In this document: positions 26,101-36,000 of the stretch, piece by piece
How the letters are laid out: the number at the start of each line of letters is the position of its first letter
Position numbering within the stretch: the stretch's first letter is position 1
Source: Bifidobacterium callimiconis
GTDB taxonomy: Bacteria; Actinomycetota; Actinomycetes; Actinomycetales; Bifidobacteriaceae
Direction: 5' to 3'
DNA length: 64,000 nt
Assembly (NCBI RefSeq): GCF_003952005.1
Contig: NZ_QXGJ01000008.1
Span: 110,429-174,428 of the forward strand
The notes under the pieces: model-generated
Database searches by the model: none
What the model saw: the letters and a program-made list of their open reading frames with translations, nothing else
Told to the model about the DNA's origin: nothing
Translations under genes and position numbers: made by a program

Positions 26101-26552
26101 CGGATACCGCCGGCACCGTCGTCAGCCGCGCCAGCCTTGATCTGCTTGAACTGCAGCCATTCCTTCAGGGCCGGGTCCTTGGCCAGCACCTTTTCCTTGG
26201 AGTGGTACAGCTCGGAAATCTTCTCGGCATAGGAGATATCGAAGAATTCCTTGTCGTAATCGATCTCACCAAGCGAGCCGTCGCTGCTTTCACGCGAGGC
26301 GGCACTGGTCTTCTTCTTCATGTCCTTCATATCCGTGTCCACGGCGATGAAGCGGATATGCGAATACTGCGGAATCGTAGCAGTCGGATCGTCCGGCTTG
26401 ATGCGGTTGTACATCTGCTTCTTCAGGCTGCGCAGGCAGTCGATGCCGGTGCCGCCCAGGCCGATGGCCACCACGGCGGAGCCATCCTGCTCGGACTGCT
26501 GCATACGATCGATGATGCCGCCACCAGTGGTGAGCAACAGCTTGTCGTACAT
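23139..26552 (-). CDS. Tubulin/FtsZ-like GTP-binding protein, paralogue 1 (1137 aa)
   Basis: I start at 26552 (MYDKLLLTTGGGIIDRM), where GAAAGGA precedes the ATG and the start matches both paralogues; the longer open frame adds 35 residues without support. The N-terminal domain has GLGGTGIDCLRSLK near residue 31 and the tubulin signature SGMSGGTGAGTFLD near 200, as in tubulin-like proteins of predicted conflict systems. The remaining 700 or more residues are helical and end in LENFITL, conserved in all three copies. It is likely a nucleotide-dependent filament or switch in the cytosol. Its C-terminal DNA is nearly identical to paralogue 3. Confidence 0.85.
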   Translation of the reverse strand: MYDKLLLTTGGGIIDRMQQSEQDGSAVVAIGLGGTGIDCLRSLKKQMYNRIKPDDPTATIPQYSHIRFIAVDTDMKDMKKKTSAASRESSDGSLGEIDYDKEFFDISYAEKISELYHSKEKVLAKDPALKEWLQFKQIKAGAADDGAGGIRQLGRFLLMQKAKAFVSRVEQAVKDAKRGLGDCRVYVHIFSGMSGGTGAGTFLDACYLVQRALSDTGTTKSKTLGYFFLPDVNLEKPGISDETKSYIMQNGYASMQELDYCMNFENNGDCWHQEYPGVGEIRTTKPPVEYCHLISGTTSDGAVIPEAYQYAMNVVTDYVMDFLVKSEGDSFTLESHFSNITKNKELVQKRSGAAYDYLVLGAACTLVPFKQVLTYLASKVFEGFAGVRNLVPPNEQSAVFQKTIGFTFDAMLQRLNQGVNMAFPLPDLKAKDVHDSTELLISPLHDAQAAAEGALARNYTALSQPLQSYEQVLTGTASNVQSVMGIVLNAVREAMADPNRGPYYAAQLVQGLGGSDLLAAAEGIRAEAVSRRDHEQYQIDSHAYRDYEQKEREFQAAGFLKLGGAYKDYANAARQLVVFQTRVKMYQTLVDLMDTVKDQLRVMANNFTTPFTTTVTGLFDTFEANRAELEAFADKQNPYEMPLITMQELMPSLNETVRQMDIPSQAHELLEALLSPNGLKGWGPNGDEAYLSHMVSDYFIDKFSAFSSRSLESFLKDKYQTQDADKLAQIVCEDLLQSVNENAAPLFWTETGYTVDDACGIGYLTIPQSAPVVIDAAMRLADSDKTFSVRKTGVRDRISILRCLLGVPMWGYKGVAQYESDSVQNPSVGKHLYERAEYVDGLPEIKDSRDWNLLPSPTPLSMMTDRNDATLQERAERAKVLFEQALKAGIIEKTSSAYEIRVITDSYMQRFRTDFDAAKDQPNDVKIDAQTKLKAMSDNREYEPNKRVLSSEFSTDTQNELDICIDNLAKAPELQKLVKAEMDKNKEIEDDIKALEPKIDDDFSDFTNALFTGVIELHIPKVVYVDPEFGDETVLSDKRMKPYGGVPLYQAYKTFKELDPEVRSSIRTAVQEILDADETPESVETACQAASKELGRAKDIVKVATAFFPREVPEVKAQIKNLKKALELFALENFITL

Positions 26553-26714
26553 ATCTCTTTCCTTTCGTGGAACTGATTTGATCAGGTCTTGCGTTGTCGT
26601 TTGTTCAGTTATGACGTGTAATGCTGCGAATGTGACGATTTCGGATGCGAAAATCACCGAAAACCAAGAAGCCCCGGAAATCGTGCGCCTGATTTCCGGA
26701 GCTCACTCAGTCGA

Positions 26715-28823
26715 TCACTGGTATCCGCCGCCGGAGTGCTTGAGACTCGTAAAGCGCACGGTCACACCCTTGGTGCCTTCGGGATCGGATGTGATGGTCA
26801 CCTCGCTGCCGTAGCCGTCCACACGGATCGGTTCCTTCTGCAGCTGACCGCTCACGTACGCAGGGCCGCCCTTGATCACGACCGTGACGTAGTCCTTGCC
26901 GCTGGCCTGGAAGTAGCACTTGCCCGGGTTGAAGCCGTTCGTGTTGATGTTGAACACCAGGAACGGGAGACGGCCACGGCCCTTGGTGCGCTTGACCTCC
27001 TCGCGGTATTCGAAGTTCGAGCTGTTGTACTCGCGCATGTAGCAGTCGCCCATGAAGCGCTTGTTGAGCGCCAGCCACGTGCCGATGCCGATCACCAGCA
27101 GGGCGATCACGATGGCCGCACCGATGCCGATGAGCGTGAGCAGACCGATGTTCACGGTCTTGATATGCACGTTGAACGTGCAGGACGCGCCTTCGGAGTC
27201 GGTGGCCTGGATGGTGAACGAGCCTTCGGAGAGGCTGTAGTTCTTCATCGTCAGGTCGGAGCCCTTGAGCTCGTAGTCGCTGGGCAGGAACGCGGTGGAC
27301 TTCACCTTGTAGGTGAGGGTCTTGTCTTCACGATCGGTGGCGCCCGGCTTGAGGTCGATCTTGGTGCTGTTGTTCATGAACGGCCACAGCTTCACGGTCT
27401 TCTCGATCGTGGCGCCGGGCTTCGGAGCGCTGTTGCCCACCTCGTATTGCAGGGTGGTGGTCTTCAGGTCGTAGCCTTCGCCGGAGATCACGGCCTGCAC
27501 GGTGTACGAGCCCTTCTTGGCGAACTTGTGCTTGGCGGTGAAGCCCTTGTCGCCGGCCGTCATCTTCTCGGTCTCGGCCTTGCCGCCCTTGGCGTCGGTG
27601 ATGTTCAGCGTGCCGGTGAAGCCGTCGTACTTGGCGGCGGTCACTCCCTTGCCGGCCTCGTCGAGCGCGGCGGTGAAGTCGACGCTGTCACCGGTCACGA
27701 TCTCGTTCTTCTTGCTGCCGGCCTTGAGCGCGGCGGCGACGTTGGTGTTGCGCACGATGTCGATGCGCACGTGGTCGCCGGGCACGCCGGAGATGCTGTA
27801 CTTCCACTGTCCGGCGGCGGGCTGCGTGATCTTCACCGACGTGAACGAGTCACCCACGAACGTGGTGCCGGCCAGGGTGTCGCGCGACATCTGCTTGCCG
27901 GACGGGTCGGTGAACGAATAGTCGGTCACGTTGCCGCTGACCAGGATGTTCGCCTCTTCGACGCCCACCTTGGCCACGTCGAACGTGCCTTCGGCGGTGC
28001 CGGAGTCGGGGATCACGATGTCGCCACTGCCGTCCGTGTTCGCGTTGAACAGCAGAGAGTAGTAGAGGCTGTACACGTCCTGCAGGTCGGAGGCCTTGGT
28101 GACCTCACGGAATTCGCCGCCCGTGGCGGACGCGATCTGCTTGAGCTCGTTGGAGTCGGCCTTGCCGTTCGCGTTCAGGCTGACCGTATAGATCTTGTAG
28201 CCGTTCTTGCGCGCGTTCTCGATGGCCTGCGCCTTGGTGGCGAGCGACTGCTGCTTGGCGTCGTCGTTCGGCATGTCCGTGTTGCCGTCGGACAGCAGCA
28301 CGATCACGGACGGCAGGTTCGGATCCTTCTGCTGGTCGAGCATATCGACGGCGGTCTGCAGACCTGCGCCGATGTTGGTCCAGTCCTGACCCTGCACCGA
28401 CTTGATCTTGGTGATGAAGTCCTGCTTGGACTGCACGGAGTTGAGCTCGGCGAGGTTCTGCTTGAGCGGCACGTTCTCGCCGAACACGTCGCCGCCCACC
28501 TTGTTGCCGTTCTGGGCGAGGAGCGCCACGAAGCGGCTGATGGCCGGATACCGCAGATTGTCCTTATCGGTGGACTTGAGCGAGCCGCTGCCGTCGGTGG
28601 CGAACACGACGTTGAAACGATTGGTGCTGTTCTGAGCGTTCTGGGCGTTCTGACCGCCGCCGGGCTGTGCGTCGTCGGCGAGCGCTGCCGGGGCGATCGC
28701 GGCCTGTGCGATCAGGCATACCGCCACCATCATCAGGGCCACGAGGGCTCCGATCAGTGACCGGAACGATCGCTCCCCGACGGCCTTCGCTGCTGTGGCC
28801 GTTCGAGCTATGCGCTGTGGCAT
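26715..28823 (-). CDS. Exported vWA-domain receptor-like protein with one transmembrane helix and a cytosolic tail (702 aa)
   Basis: The start at 28823 (GAAGGGA upstream) gives a signal peptide of about 50 residues ending AALA-DD. The vWA domain follows with MIDAS DGSGS at 77-81 and later LLSDGNTD. Next come immunoglobulin-like beta repeats that read like cadherin or big-type domains (GKGVTAAKYDGFTGTLNITD), one transmembrane helix at about 562-588, and a 114-residue basic then beta-rich cytosolic tail. The protein could sense a surface ligand and relay it to the cytosolic GTPase/tubulin components. vWA proteins are regular partners of such systems. It lies between two tubulin-like genes. Confidence 0.85.
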   Translation of the reverse strand: MPQRIARTATAAKAVGERSFRSLIGALVALMMVAVCLIAQAAIAPAALADDAQPGGGQNAQNAQNSTNRFNVVFATDGSGSLKSTDKDNLRYPAISRFVALLAQNGNKVGGDVFGENVPLKQNLAELNSVQSKQDFITKIKSVQGQDWTNIGAGLQTAVDMLDQQKDPNLPSVIVLLSDGNTDMPNDDAKQQSLATKAQAIENARKNGYKIYTVSLNANGKADSNELKQIASATGGEFREVTKASDLQDVYSLYYSLLFNANTDGSGDIVIPDSGTAEGTFDVAKVGVEEANILVSGNVTDYSFTDPSGKQMSRDTLAGTTFVGDSFTSVKITQPAAGQWKYSISGVPGDHVRIDIVRNTNVAAALKAGSKKNEIVTGDSVDFTAALDEAGKGVTAAKYDGFTGTLNITDAKGGKAETEKMTAGDKGFTAKHKFAKKGSYTVQAVISGEGYDLKTTTLQYEVGNSAPKPGATIEKTVKLWPFMNNSTKIDLKPGATDREDKTLTYKVKSTAFLPSDYELKGSDLTMKNYSLSEGSFTIQATDSEGASCTFNVHIKTVNIGLLTLIGIGAAIVIALLVIGIGTWLALNKRFMGDCYMREYNSSNFEYREEVKRTKGRGRLPFLVFNINTNGFNPGKCYFQASGKDYVTVVIKGGPAYVSGQLQKEPIRVDGYGSEVTITSDPEGTKGVTVRFTSLKHSGGGYQ

Positions 28824-29072
28824 GGCGCTTCTTCCCTTCTGCGCGATCCCCCCTTGGGAACCCGCATTCACGAATCTTCCAACTTTCAACATACCGCCAT
28901 ATACCTGTCGCCTCTGTTGCGACCAGAGGGGTCGTAACAACCGCAGACTTTGACGTAAGAACTGCAAGGTTTGCCGTCACAACCGTGTTCAAATCGAGAG
29001 GTGGGCAGAAGGGTGTTTGCGGGTGGAGTGGACGGCCTTCGGCCGACAGTGCTGTTATCTGCAAGCGCAGAT

Positions 29073-32000
29073 TTACACCGTGATGAAGTTCTGCAGGAGA
29101 AACAGATCGTATTTTTCCCGCAGCACCCGCACAACCGCGAACGCTTCATCGGGAATATCGGGAAAGAGACTCGTGGCCGCCTTGAGACTCCGGTCGGCCC
29201 GATCCAGCTCCCCCGGTATGACACGGCATGCACTCATAACCGACTCTGGCAATTCATCCCTTCCTAGTACCTCATTCACGGCATCGCGGATACGCTCACG
29301 AACGTTCACGTCAAGCCCTTTGAAATTCCCGTAGGCCTGATACAGCGGCGCATATCCGTACGGTTTCATGCCTTTGGCGGATAGCACGACCTCCTTGCCG
29401 GAATCCGGATCCGCATACCACACCTTTGGTCCCTGCACTTGAATCACACCAGAAAACAACGCATCACTGAACTCGTTGACATCAGCATTGTTCTTGAATT
29501 CAAGTGCCTTGCAGGCGTCGTCGATCTCCTTGACCTTGGCAAGTTCATTCCTCACGATCTTTTGCAGAACCGGAGCCTTGGCCAGATTATCGAGACAGAT
29601 GCTGAGCTCGGCACGCTCATCGGCGCGGAACGCACTGGATAGCACCGGCGTGCTCTTTTCATACTCACGATTGGCGCTCATCTTCATCACATTGTCCCGT
29701 GCCCGAGCGCTCCTGTCATCGAACGGACCATTGGCCACGGCAAACTGTTCGCGGAATCGCTGCATGAATTCATCCGCAATCACGCGGATTCCGTACACCT
29801 TGGTGGTGTCCACGACCAGTTTGGCGATCACGCCACTGTCTCGTGCCTGCTTAAACAGCGCACGTACTTCCTCGGCATGGCGGCGAACGGATTCGTCGTT
29901 ACGATCGGTCATCATGCTCGGCGGCGTAGGTGACGGCAGCTTACGCCAATCGCGACTATCCATGATTTCCGGTACGCCGTCAACACGCTCGGCTGGTTCA
30001 TAAATATGACGTCCAACCGATGAATCGCGCACAGCCTCGGACTCGTATTCCACCACGCCCGCATACGCCCACATCGGCACACCAATCCAACAACGCAGGA
30101 TGCTGATACGATCACGCACGCCGGCCGTGCGCAACGTGAGCTCATGCCGCTGATCGTTGATGAAGCGAGCTCCGGCATCGATCGCCGTCGGAGAAATCTG
30201 CGGAACAGTCAGATAACCGATACTGGCAACATCATCTGCGTCATAGCCGATCTCGGTCCAGAACAATGGAACCGCACGATCATTGACTTTCCGCAGCAGT
30301 TCATCACACACACGCTGCTGCAATCGGATGGGATTCACCGCCTGATATTTGTCCTTGAGGAACGAATCCAGCGAACGCGACGAAAGATCCTTGAACCTAT
30401 TGACGAAGTAGTCCGACACCAAGTGAGACAACCGCACCTCGTCACCATTCGGTCCCCAACCCTTCAGACCGTCCGGACTCAGCAGCAACTCCAGAAGGTC
30501 ACGCTTGTGCCGCAATATTGAATCTTGCCACTTACGTTCGTCGCTCAACAGCTCGTCCATCTGCTTCATGAGCTCCGGAAGAGGGATTAACGGTATCTCA
30601 TACGGATTCTCACGCTCAGCGTCCGCTTCCAATTCGGCCCTGTTCGCCGCGAAAGTATCAAGCAACGCCGAAACCGTCATGGTGAACGGGATCGTGAAGT
30701 TGTTCATCATTGTGCGCAGCTGATCCTTGACCGCATCCATCAGATCGATCAGCGTCTGATACATCTTCACACGCGTTTGGAGGACGACCAGCTGACGACT
30801 GGCATCGGCATATGCCGCATACGCACCTTTGAGCTTGAGGAAGCCGGCAATCCGGAACTCACGCTCCTTCTGCTCATAGTCCCGATACGCATGCGAGTCG
30901 ATCTGTTCCTGCTCATGATCACGACGAGTCATCGCCTCGACACGAATGCCCTCGGCCGCGGCAAGCAGATCGCAACCACGAGAACCAAACACCAGCTGAG
31001 CCGCATAATACGGACCACGTTTTGGATTCACCATCTCCGCGCGCACTGCATTCAGCACCAGACGCATCACCGATGCATCGCGCGACCCCGGTTTAACCCA
31101 TACCTGTTCATACGACGACAACGGCTGAGCCAATGCAGCGTAGTTCCTCGCCAGCGCCCCCTCGGCCGCGGCCTGCAAATCATGCAACGGGCCGATCAGC
31201 AGTTCCGTGCCCGACTCCTTGACGTCCTTCGCTTTGAAATCTGGCAGCGGGAACGACATGTTCACGTTCTGCGTCAGACGTTTCAGCAGATCATCAAAAA
31301 TGAACCCAATTCCGTTAAGGAACGTCTCCACATCATCATGTGTAGGAGCATGATCTTTGACTTCAGCCAAATCCTCGAACACCTTCGACGCCAGATAAGT
31401 GAACGCCTGTTTGTACGGGATTACCGCGCTCGCAGCACTCAATGCGATGTAATCATGACGGGAAATGTCGCCTGTCGCTGCCGAAATTGCAAATTTCCGC
31501 GCAACAGCAGACGCTAGGGGTAGGTAATAAGAATCTGGCTTAATAAGCATATTCGTCACGTAATCGGTCACCGTATTGATGGCGCACCGGTACGGACTGA
31601 GGACTTTCTCCCCGTCAAGTGTGGGGGCTGAAATCAGATGGCACAGATCCACCGGCTGACGCTTGGTACGGATCTCGCCCACACCCGGATACACCTGATG
31701 CCAGGAATCGCCGTTGTTCTCGAAGTTCATGCAGTAATCCAGCTCCTGCATGGCGGCGTAGCCGTTCTTCCTGATCTCGGATCTGATGTCCTGGGGAATG
31801 CCCGGCTTGAACAGATTGACATCAGGCAGGAAGAAGTAACCCAAAGTCAAAGTGTTGAGCCGGCCCATATTGCACAGTGCCCACTGGACCAGATAGCACG
31901 CGTCGAGAAATATGCCCGAGCCACTACCACCACTTAGGCCTGAGAATATGTGAACGTATACGGGACAATCACCCAAACCGTTCTTGGCTGACCTCACCGC

Positions 32001-32501
32001 CCGCTGCACATAGGAAATAAATGACTGGGCCCTCTGCATCAGCAGGAAACGTCCGATCTGACGACCGCTATCGGCTGCTCCGACCTCAATATGCCTGAAC
32101 TGCAACCACTCCTTGAATGCTGGATCCTTAACCCACATATTGCGGTGGCCCCTGAACAGCTCCGAAATCTTGTCCGCATAAGAGATGTCGAAGAACTCCC
32201 TGTCCACATCAATCTCGCCATGCAAACCGTCGGTGCCCTCACGCCGAGCCCGATCGAAGCGTTTCATCATTTCCACCAGATCTGTGTCCACGGCGATGAA
32301 CCGGATATGCGAATACTGCGGGACCGCGGCATCCGGATCATCCGGCTGCAGACGGTTATACACCGCCCGCTTCACACTGCGCAGGCAATCGATGCCCGTA
32401 CCGCCCAGACCGATGCAGATCGTGGCGCAGTTATCCTGCGCGGCCTGCTGCATCCGATCGATGATGCCACCACCCGCACTCAGTAACAGTCGCTCGTACA
32501 T
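29073..32501 (-). CDS. Tubulin/FtsZ-like GTP-binding protein, paralogue 2 (1142 aa)
   Basis: It begins MYERLLLSAGGGIIDRMQQ and has GLGGTGIDCLRSVK near residue 31 and SGLSGGSGSGIFLD near 200; Ser replaces the usual Thr in the G-box. Its length and helical C-terminal region match paralogues 1 and 3, ending LQNFITV. It is the most divergent of the three. The start at 32501 has AAAGGGAG. It is followed after about 250 bp by the vWA gene. Three copies could form mixed polymers or recognise different partners, which is inference. Confidence 0.85.
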   Translation of the reverse strand: MYERLLLSAGGGIIDRMQQAAQDNCATICIGLGGTGIDCLRSVKRAVYNRLQPDDPDAAVPQYSHIRFIAVDTDLVEMMKRFDRARREGTDGLHGEIDVDREFFDISYADKISELFRGHRNMWVKDPAFKEWLQFRHIEVGAADSGRQIGRFLLMQRAQSFISYVQRAVRSAKNGLGDCPVYVHIFSGLSGGSGSGIFLDACYLVQWALCNMGRLNTLTLGYFFLPDVNLFKPGIPQDIRSEIRKNGYAAMQELDYCMNFENNGDSWHQVYPGVGEIRTKRQPVDLCHLISAPTLDGEKVLSPYRCAINTVTDYVTNMLIKPDSYYLPLASAVARKFAISAATGDISRHDYIALSAASAVIPYKQAFTYLASKVFEDLAEVKDHAPTHDDVETFLNGIGFIFDDLLKRLTQNVNMSFPLPDFKAKDVKESGTELLIGPLHDLQAAAEGALARNYAALAQPLSSYEQVWVKPGSRDASVMRLVLNAVRAEMVNPKRGPYYAAQLVFGSRGCDLLAAAEGIRVEAMTRRDHEQEQIDSHAYRDYEQKEREFRIAGFLKLKGAYAAYADASRQLVVLQTRVKMYQTLIDLMDAVKDQLRTMMNNFTIPFTMTVSALLDTFAANRAELEADAERENPYEIPLIPLPELMKQMDELLSDERKWQDSILRHKRDLLELLLSPDGLKGWGPNGDEVRLSHLVSDYFVNRFKDLSSRSLDSFLKDKYQAVNPIRLQQRVCDELLRKVNDRAVPLFWTEIGYDADDVASIGYLTVPQISPTAIDAGARFINDQRHELTLRTAGVRDRISILRCWIGVPMWAYAGVVEYESEAVRDSSVGRHIYEPAERVDGVPEIMDSRDWRKLPSPTPPSMMTDRNDESVRRHAEEVRALFKQARDSGVIAKLVVDTTKVYGIRVIADEFMQRFREQFAVANGPFDDRSARARDNVMKMSANREYEKSTPVLSSAFRADERAELSICLDNLAKAPVLQKIVRNELAKVKEIDDACKALEFKNNADVNEFSDALFSGVIQVQGPKVWYADPDSGKEVVLSAKGMKPYGYAPLYQAYGNFKGLDVNVRERIRDAVNEVLGRDELPESVMSACRVIPGELDRADRSLKAATSLFPDIPDEAFAVVRVLREKYDLFLLQNFITV

Positions 32502-33011
32502 GTGCTCCCTTTCCGTTCATGGAGTCGTCCGACCTGTGCCCACGCTGGCGCGAGTCGCCTCGGTCACGGTCACCACATGGATGCCGTAAACCCGGCCATT
32601 CCGGATACGAAAATCCACGACCGCCCGACTCCAACGTATCGTTTTCGGGCCCGACGCGCTGAGGCGACCATCCGCCACCGCACAACCGACAGCCCCAACG
32701 TAACAACTGCACGATTGCATGACATCACCGCATAGGGGCCCCGGCAATGACGGAAAAGCCGCATACGAGGACCGGCCCGCAGGCTCCCCTCAGTCACGCT
32801 GCGCGTGACAGCTCGTCCCGCAAGAACGGACGGCCTTCGGCCGCGAATAATCAGCTCGCCGGTCGGCTCGCCTGAGTCCTATAAACGCCTCCGGCGTTTA
32901 CTTCACGGACTCAGCCTCAGAGAGGGGAGCCAAGCCTCATTACCGTAGGCTCCCCTCGTTGAGGGGAGCTGTCCGGCGAAGCCGGACTGAGGGGAGCACC
33001 ACCATCCAGCC
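32502..33011. other. 510-bp intergenic region between two tubulin-like genes
   Basis: No gene is seen. The right-hand half is the compound hairpin repeat at 32782-33000. The left-hand part holds the ribosome site and presumably the promoter of tubulin-like paralogue 2. Confidence 0.6.
32782..33000. repeat. Compound CTCCCCTCAGTC hairpin repeat
   Basis: It begins GGCTCCCCTCAGTC with hairpin GTCACGC/GCGTGAC. It contains the module CAAGAACGGACGGCC and a hairpin AAACGCC/GGCGTTT bounded by GAGTCC...GGACTC. It ends with GGCTCCCCTC, GTCCGGC/GCCGGAC and CTGAGGGGAGCACC. The same modules recur at 50368-50520 and 58156-58287. Confidence 0.75.
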
Positions 33012-36000
33012 TCACAGGGTGATGAAGTTCTCCAGAGCGAACAGCTCAAGGGCCTTCTTCAGATCCTTGATCTGAGCCTTCACCTCCGGCACCTCGCGCG
33101 GGAAGAACGCCGTGGCCACCTTCACGATGTCCTTGGCACGACCCAGCTCCTTGGACACCGCCTGGCAGGCGGTCTCCACCGACTCCGGCGTCTCATCCGC
33201 ATCAAGGATCTCCTGTACGGTAGCGCGAATGGACTCGCGCACCTCCGGATCAAGCTCCTTGAAGGTCTTGTACGCCTGATACAACGGCACGTGGCCATAC
33301 GGCTTCATACGCTTGTCGGACAGCACGGTCTCATCACCGAACTCCGGATCCACATACACGACCTCCGGAAGATTCAGTTCAATCACACCGGTGAACAACG
33401 CGTTCGCGAAGTCGACGAAGTCGCTGTCGATCTCCGGCTCGAGGGCGTTGATGTCATCCTCGATCTCCTTGATTTTGGCGAGCTCTACCTGGATGAGTTT
33501 CTGCAGCTCGGGAGCCTTGGCCAGATTATCTATGCAGATGTCGAGCTCAGTCACCTCATTAGTGCTGAACTCGGATGACAGCACACGCGTGCCCGGCTCG
33601 TACTCACGATTGTCGCTCATGGCCTTGAGACTGTATTGCGCCTCAAGCTTCACATCATTCGCCTGGTCCTTGGCCGCATCGAAGTCCGTACGGAACCGCT
33701 GCATGAACGAATCCGTGATCACACGGATCTCATACGCGCTGCTGGTCTTTTCAATGATGCCGGCCTTGAAGGCCTGATCAAACAGAACCTTGGCACGCTC
33801 GGCACGCTCCCGCAAAATGGCGGAGTTCCTCGACGTCATCAGGCTCAGCGGCGTCGGCGACGGCAGCAGGCGCCAATCACGGCTGTCTGTGACTTCCGAC
33901 GCCCCTTCGACATGTTCGGCACGCTCATAGAGGTGCAATCCCGGGGAAGGGCTGTCCACGGCCTCCTGCTCGTACTGGGAGACGCCCTTGCAACCCCACA
34001 TCGGCACGCCAAGCAGGCAGCGAAGAATTCTGATGCGATCACGCACACCAGTCTTACGAACCAGCAGCGAGTCATCCGCCTCATGAAACTTATAGGCAGC
34101 AGCGATCACCACCGGAGCCGACTGCGGCACCGTCAGAAAGCCGCTACTGACGGCATCAGCATCGGAATAGCCGAGCTCGGTCCAGAACAGCGGGGCCGCG
34201 TTGTCCCTCACCCTCTTGAGCAGATCATCGCACACGATCTGCGCCAGCTTCTCCGCATCCTGAGTCTGGTACTTGTCCTTGAGGAACGACTCCAGCGAAC
34301 GCGACGAAAACGCGACGAACTTGTCGATGAAATAATCCGACACCACGTGAGACAACCGCACCTCGTCACCATTCGGCCCCCAACTCTTGAGGCCCTCAGG
34401 ACTCAGCAGCACCTCCAACAGCTCGTGAGCCAGCGAGGGGATGTCCATCTGACGCATCGTCTCATTCAGACTCGGCATCAGCTCCTTCATCGTGATCAAC
34501 GGCATCTCATACGGGTTCTGCCGGTCCGCAAACGCCTCCAACTCGGCACGATTCGCCTCGAACGTATCGAACAATGCCGAAACCGTCGTAGTGAACGGAA
34601 TTGTGAAATTGTTCATCATTGTGCGCAGCTGATCTTTGACCGTATCCATCAGATCGATCAGTGTCTGATACATCTTCACACGCATCTGGAGGACGACTAG
34701 CCGACGACTGGCATCGGCATATGCCGCATACGCACTCTGGAGCTTCAAGAAGCCGGCAGCCTGAAACTCGCGATCCTTCTGCTCATAGTCCCGGTACGCG
34801 TGCGAGTCGATCTGATACTGCTCATGATCGCGACGGCTCACCGCCTCGGCACGAATGCCCTCGATTGCGGCGAATAGATCGCAACCACGGGAGCCCAACA
34901 CCAGCTGAGCCGCGTAATACGGGCCACAATTCGGATCGGCCATCGCCTCGCGCACCGCGTTCAGCACGATACCCATCACCGACTGCACATTCGACGCCGT
35001 ACCCGTCAACACCGACTCATACGACTGCAGCGGCTGAGCCAAGGCAGTATAGTTCCTCGCCAGCGTACCCTCGGCTTGAGCCTGCAAATCATGCAACGGG
35101 CCAATCAACAGCTCCGTGCCCAGCCCCTTGACGTCCTTCGCCTTCAGATCCGGCAACAGGAACTCCATGTTCACATCCTGAGTTAGACGCTGCAACATCG
35201 CATCGAACGTGAAACCGATCGTCTTTTGGAACACCGCGGACTGCTCATTCGACGGCACCAGGTCACGAAGTCCAGCAGACCCCTCAAACACTTTCGACGC
35301 CAGATATGTCAGCACCTGCTTGAACGGTATTACCGCACTCGCCGCGCCCAACACCAGATACTTGTACTGAGCACCAGCAGTTTTCACTGCCCAAATCTCG
35401 CGGAATCTGATATTAGCAATATAGGCTTCCCACGAGAACCAGTCCTCCTCTGATCCGATTAAGAAGTCCAACACATAGTCGGTCGCCACGTTCATCGCGT
35501 ACTGATACGCCTGCGGAATCACAGCACCGTCGGAGGTGGTACCGGAGATCAGATGGCAAAGATCCACCGGGGGCTTCGTGGTGCGAATCTCACCAACACC
35601 CGAATATTCCTGATGCCAGCAATCACCGTTGTTCTCAAAGTTCATGCAGTAATCCAACTCCTGCATGGCGGCGTAGCCGTTCCGCCGGATATAGCGTTTA
35701 GTCTCGTCGGGAATGCCAGGCTTCTCAAGATTCACATCGGGAAGGAAGAAATAACCCAGCGTCTTGGACTTGGTGGTACCGGTATCGAGCAGTGTCTGTT
35801 CCAACAGATAGCACGCATCAAGGAACGTGCCGGATCCGGTCGCGCCGCTTAGACCGGAGAAGATATGCACGTATACACGGCAGTCGCCCAATCCTTTCTT
35901 TGCGGCCTTCACAGTCTGCTCAACACGGGCAACGAAATCGGCAGACCGGCGCATGAGCAGGAAACGACTCAGCTGACGGCTGCCACCTGCGCAGATTCTG

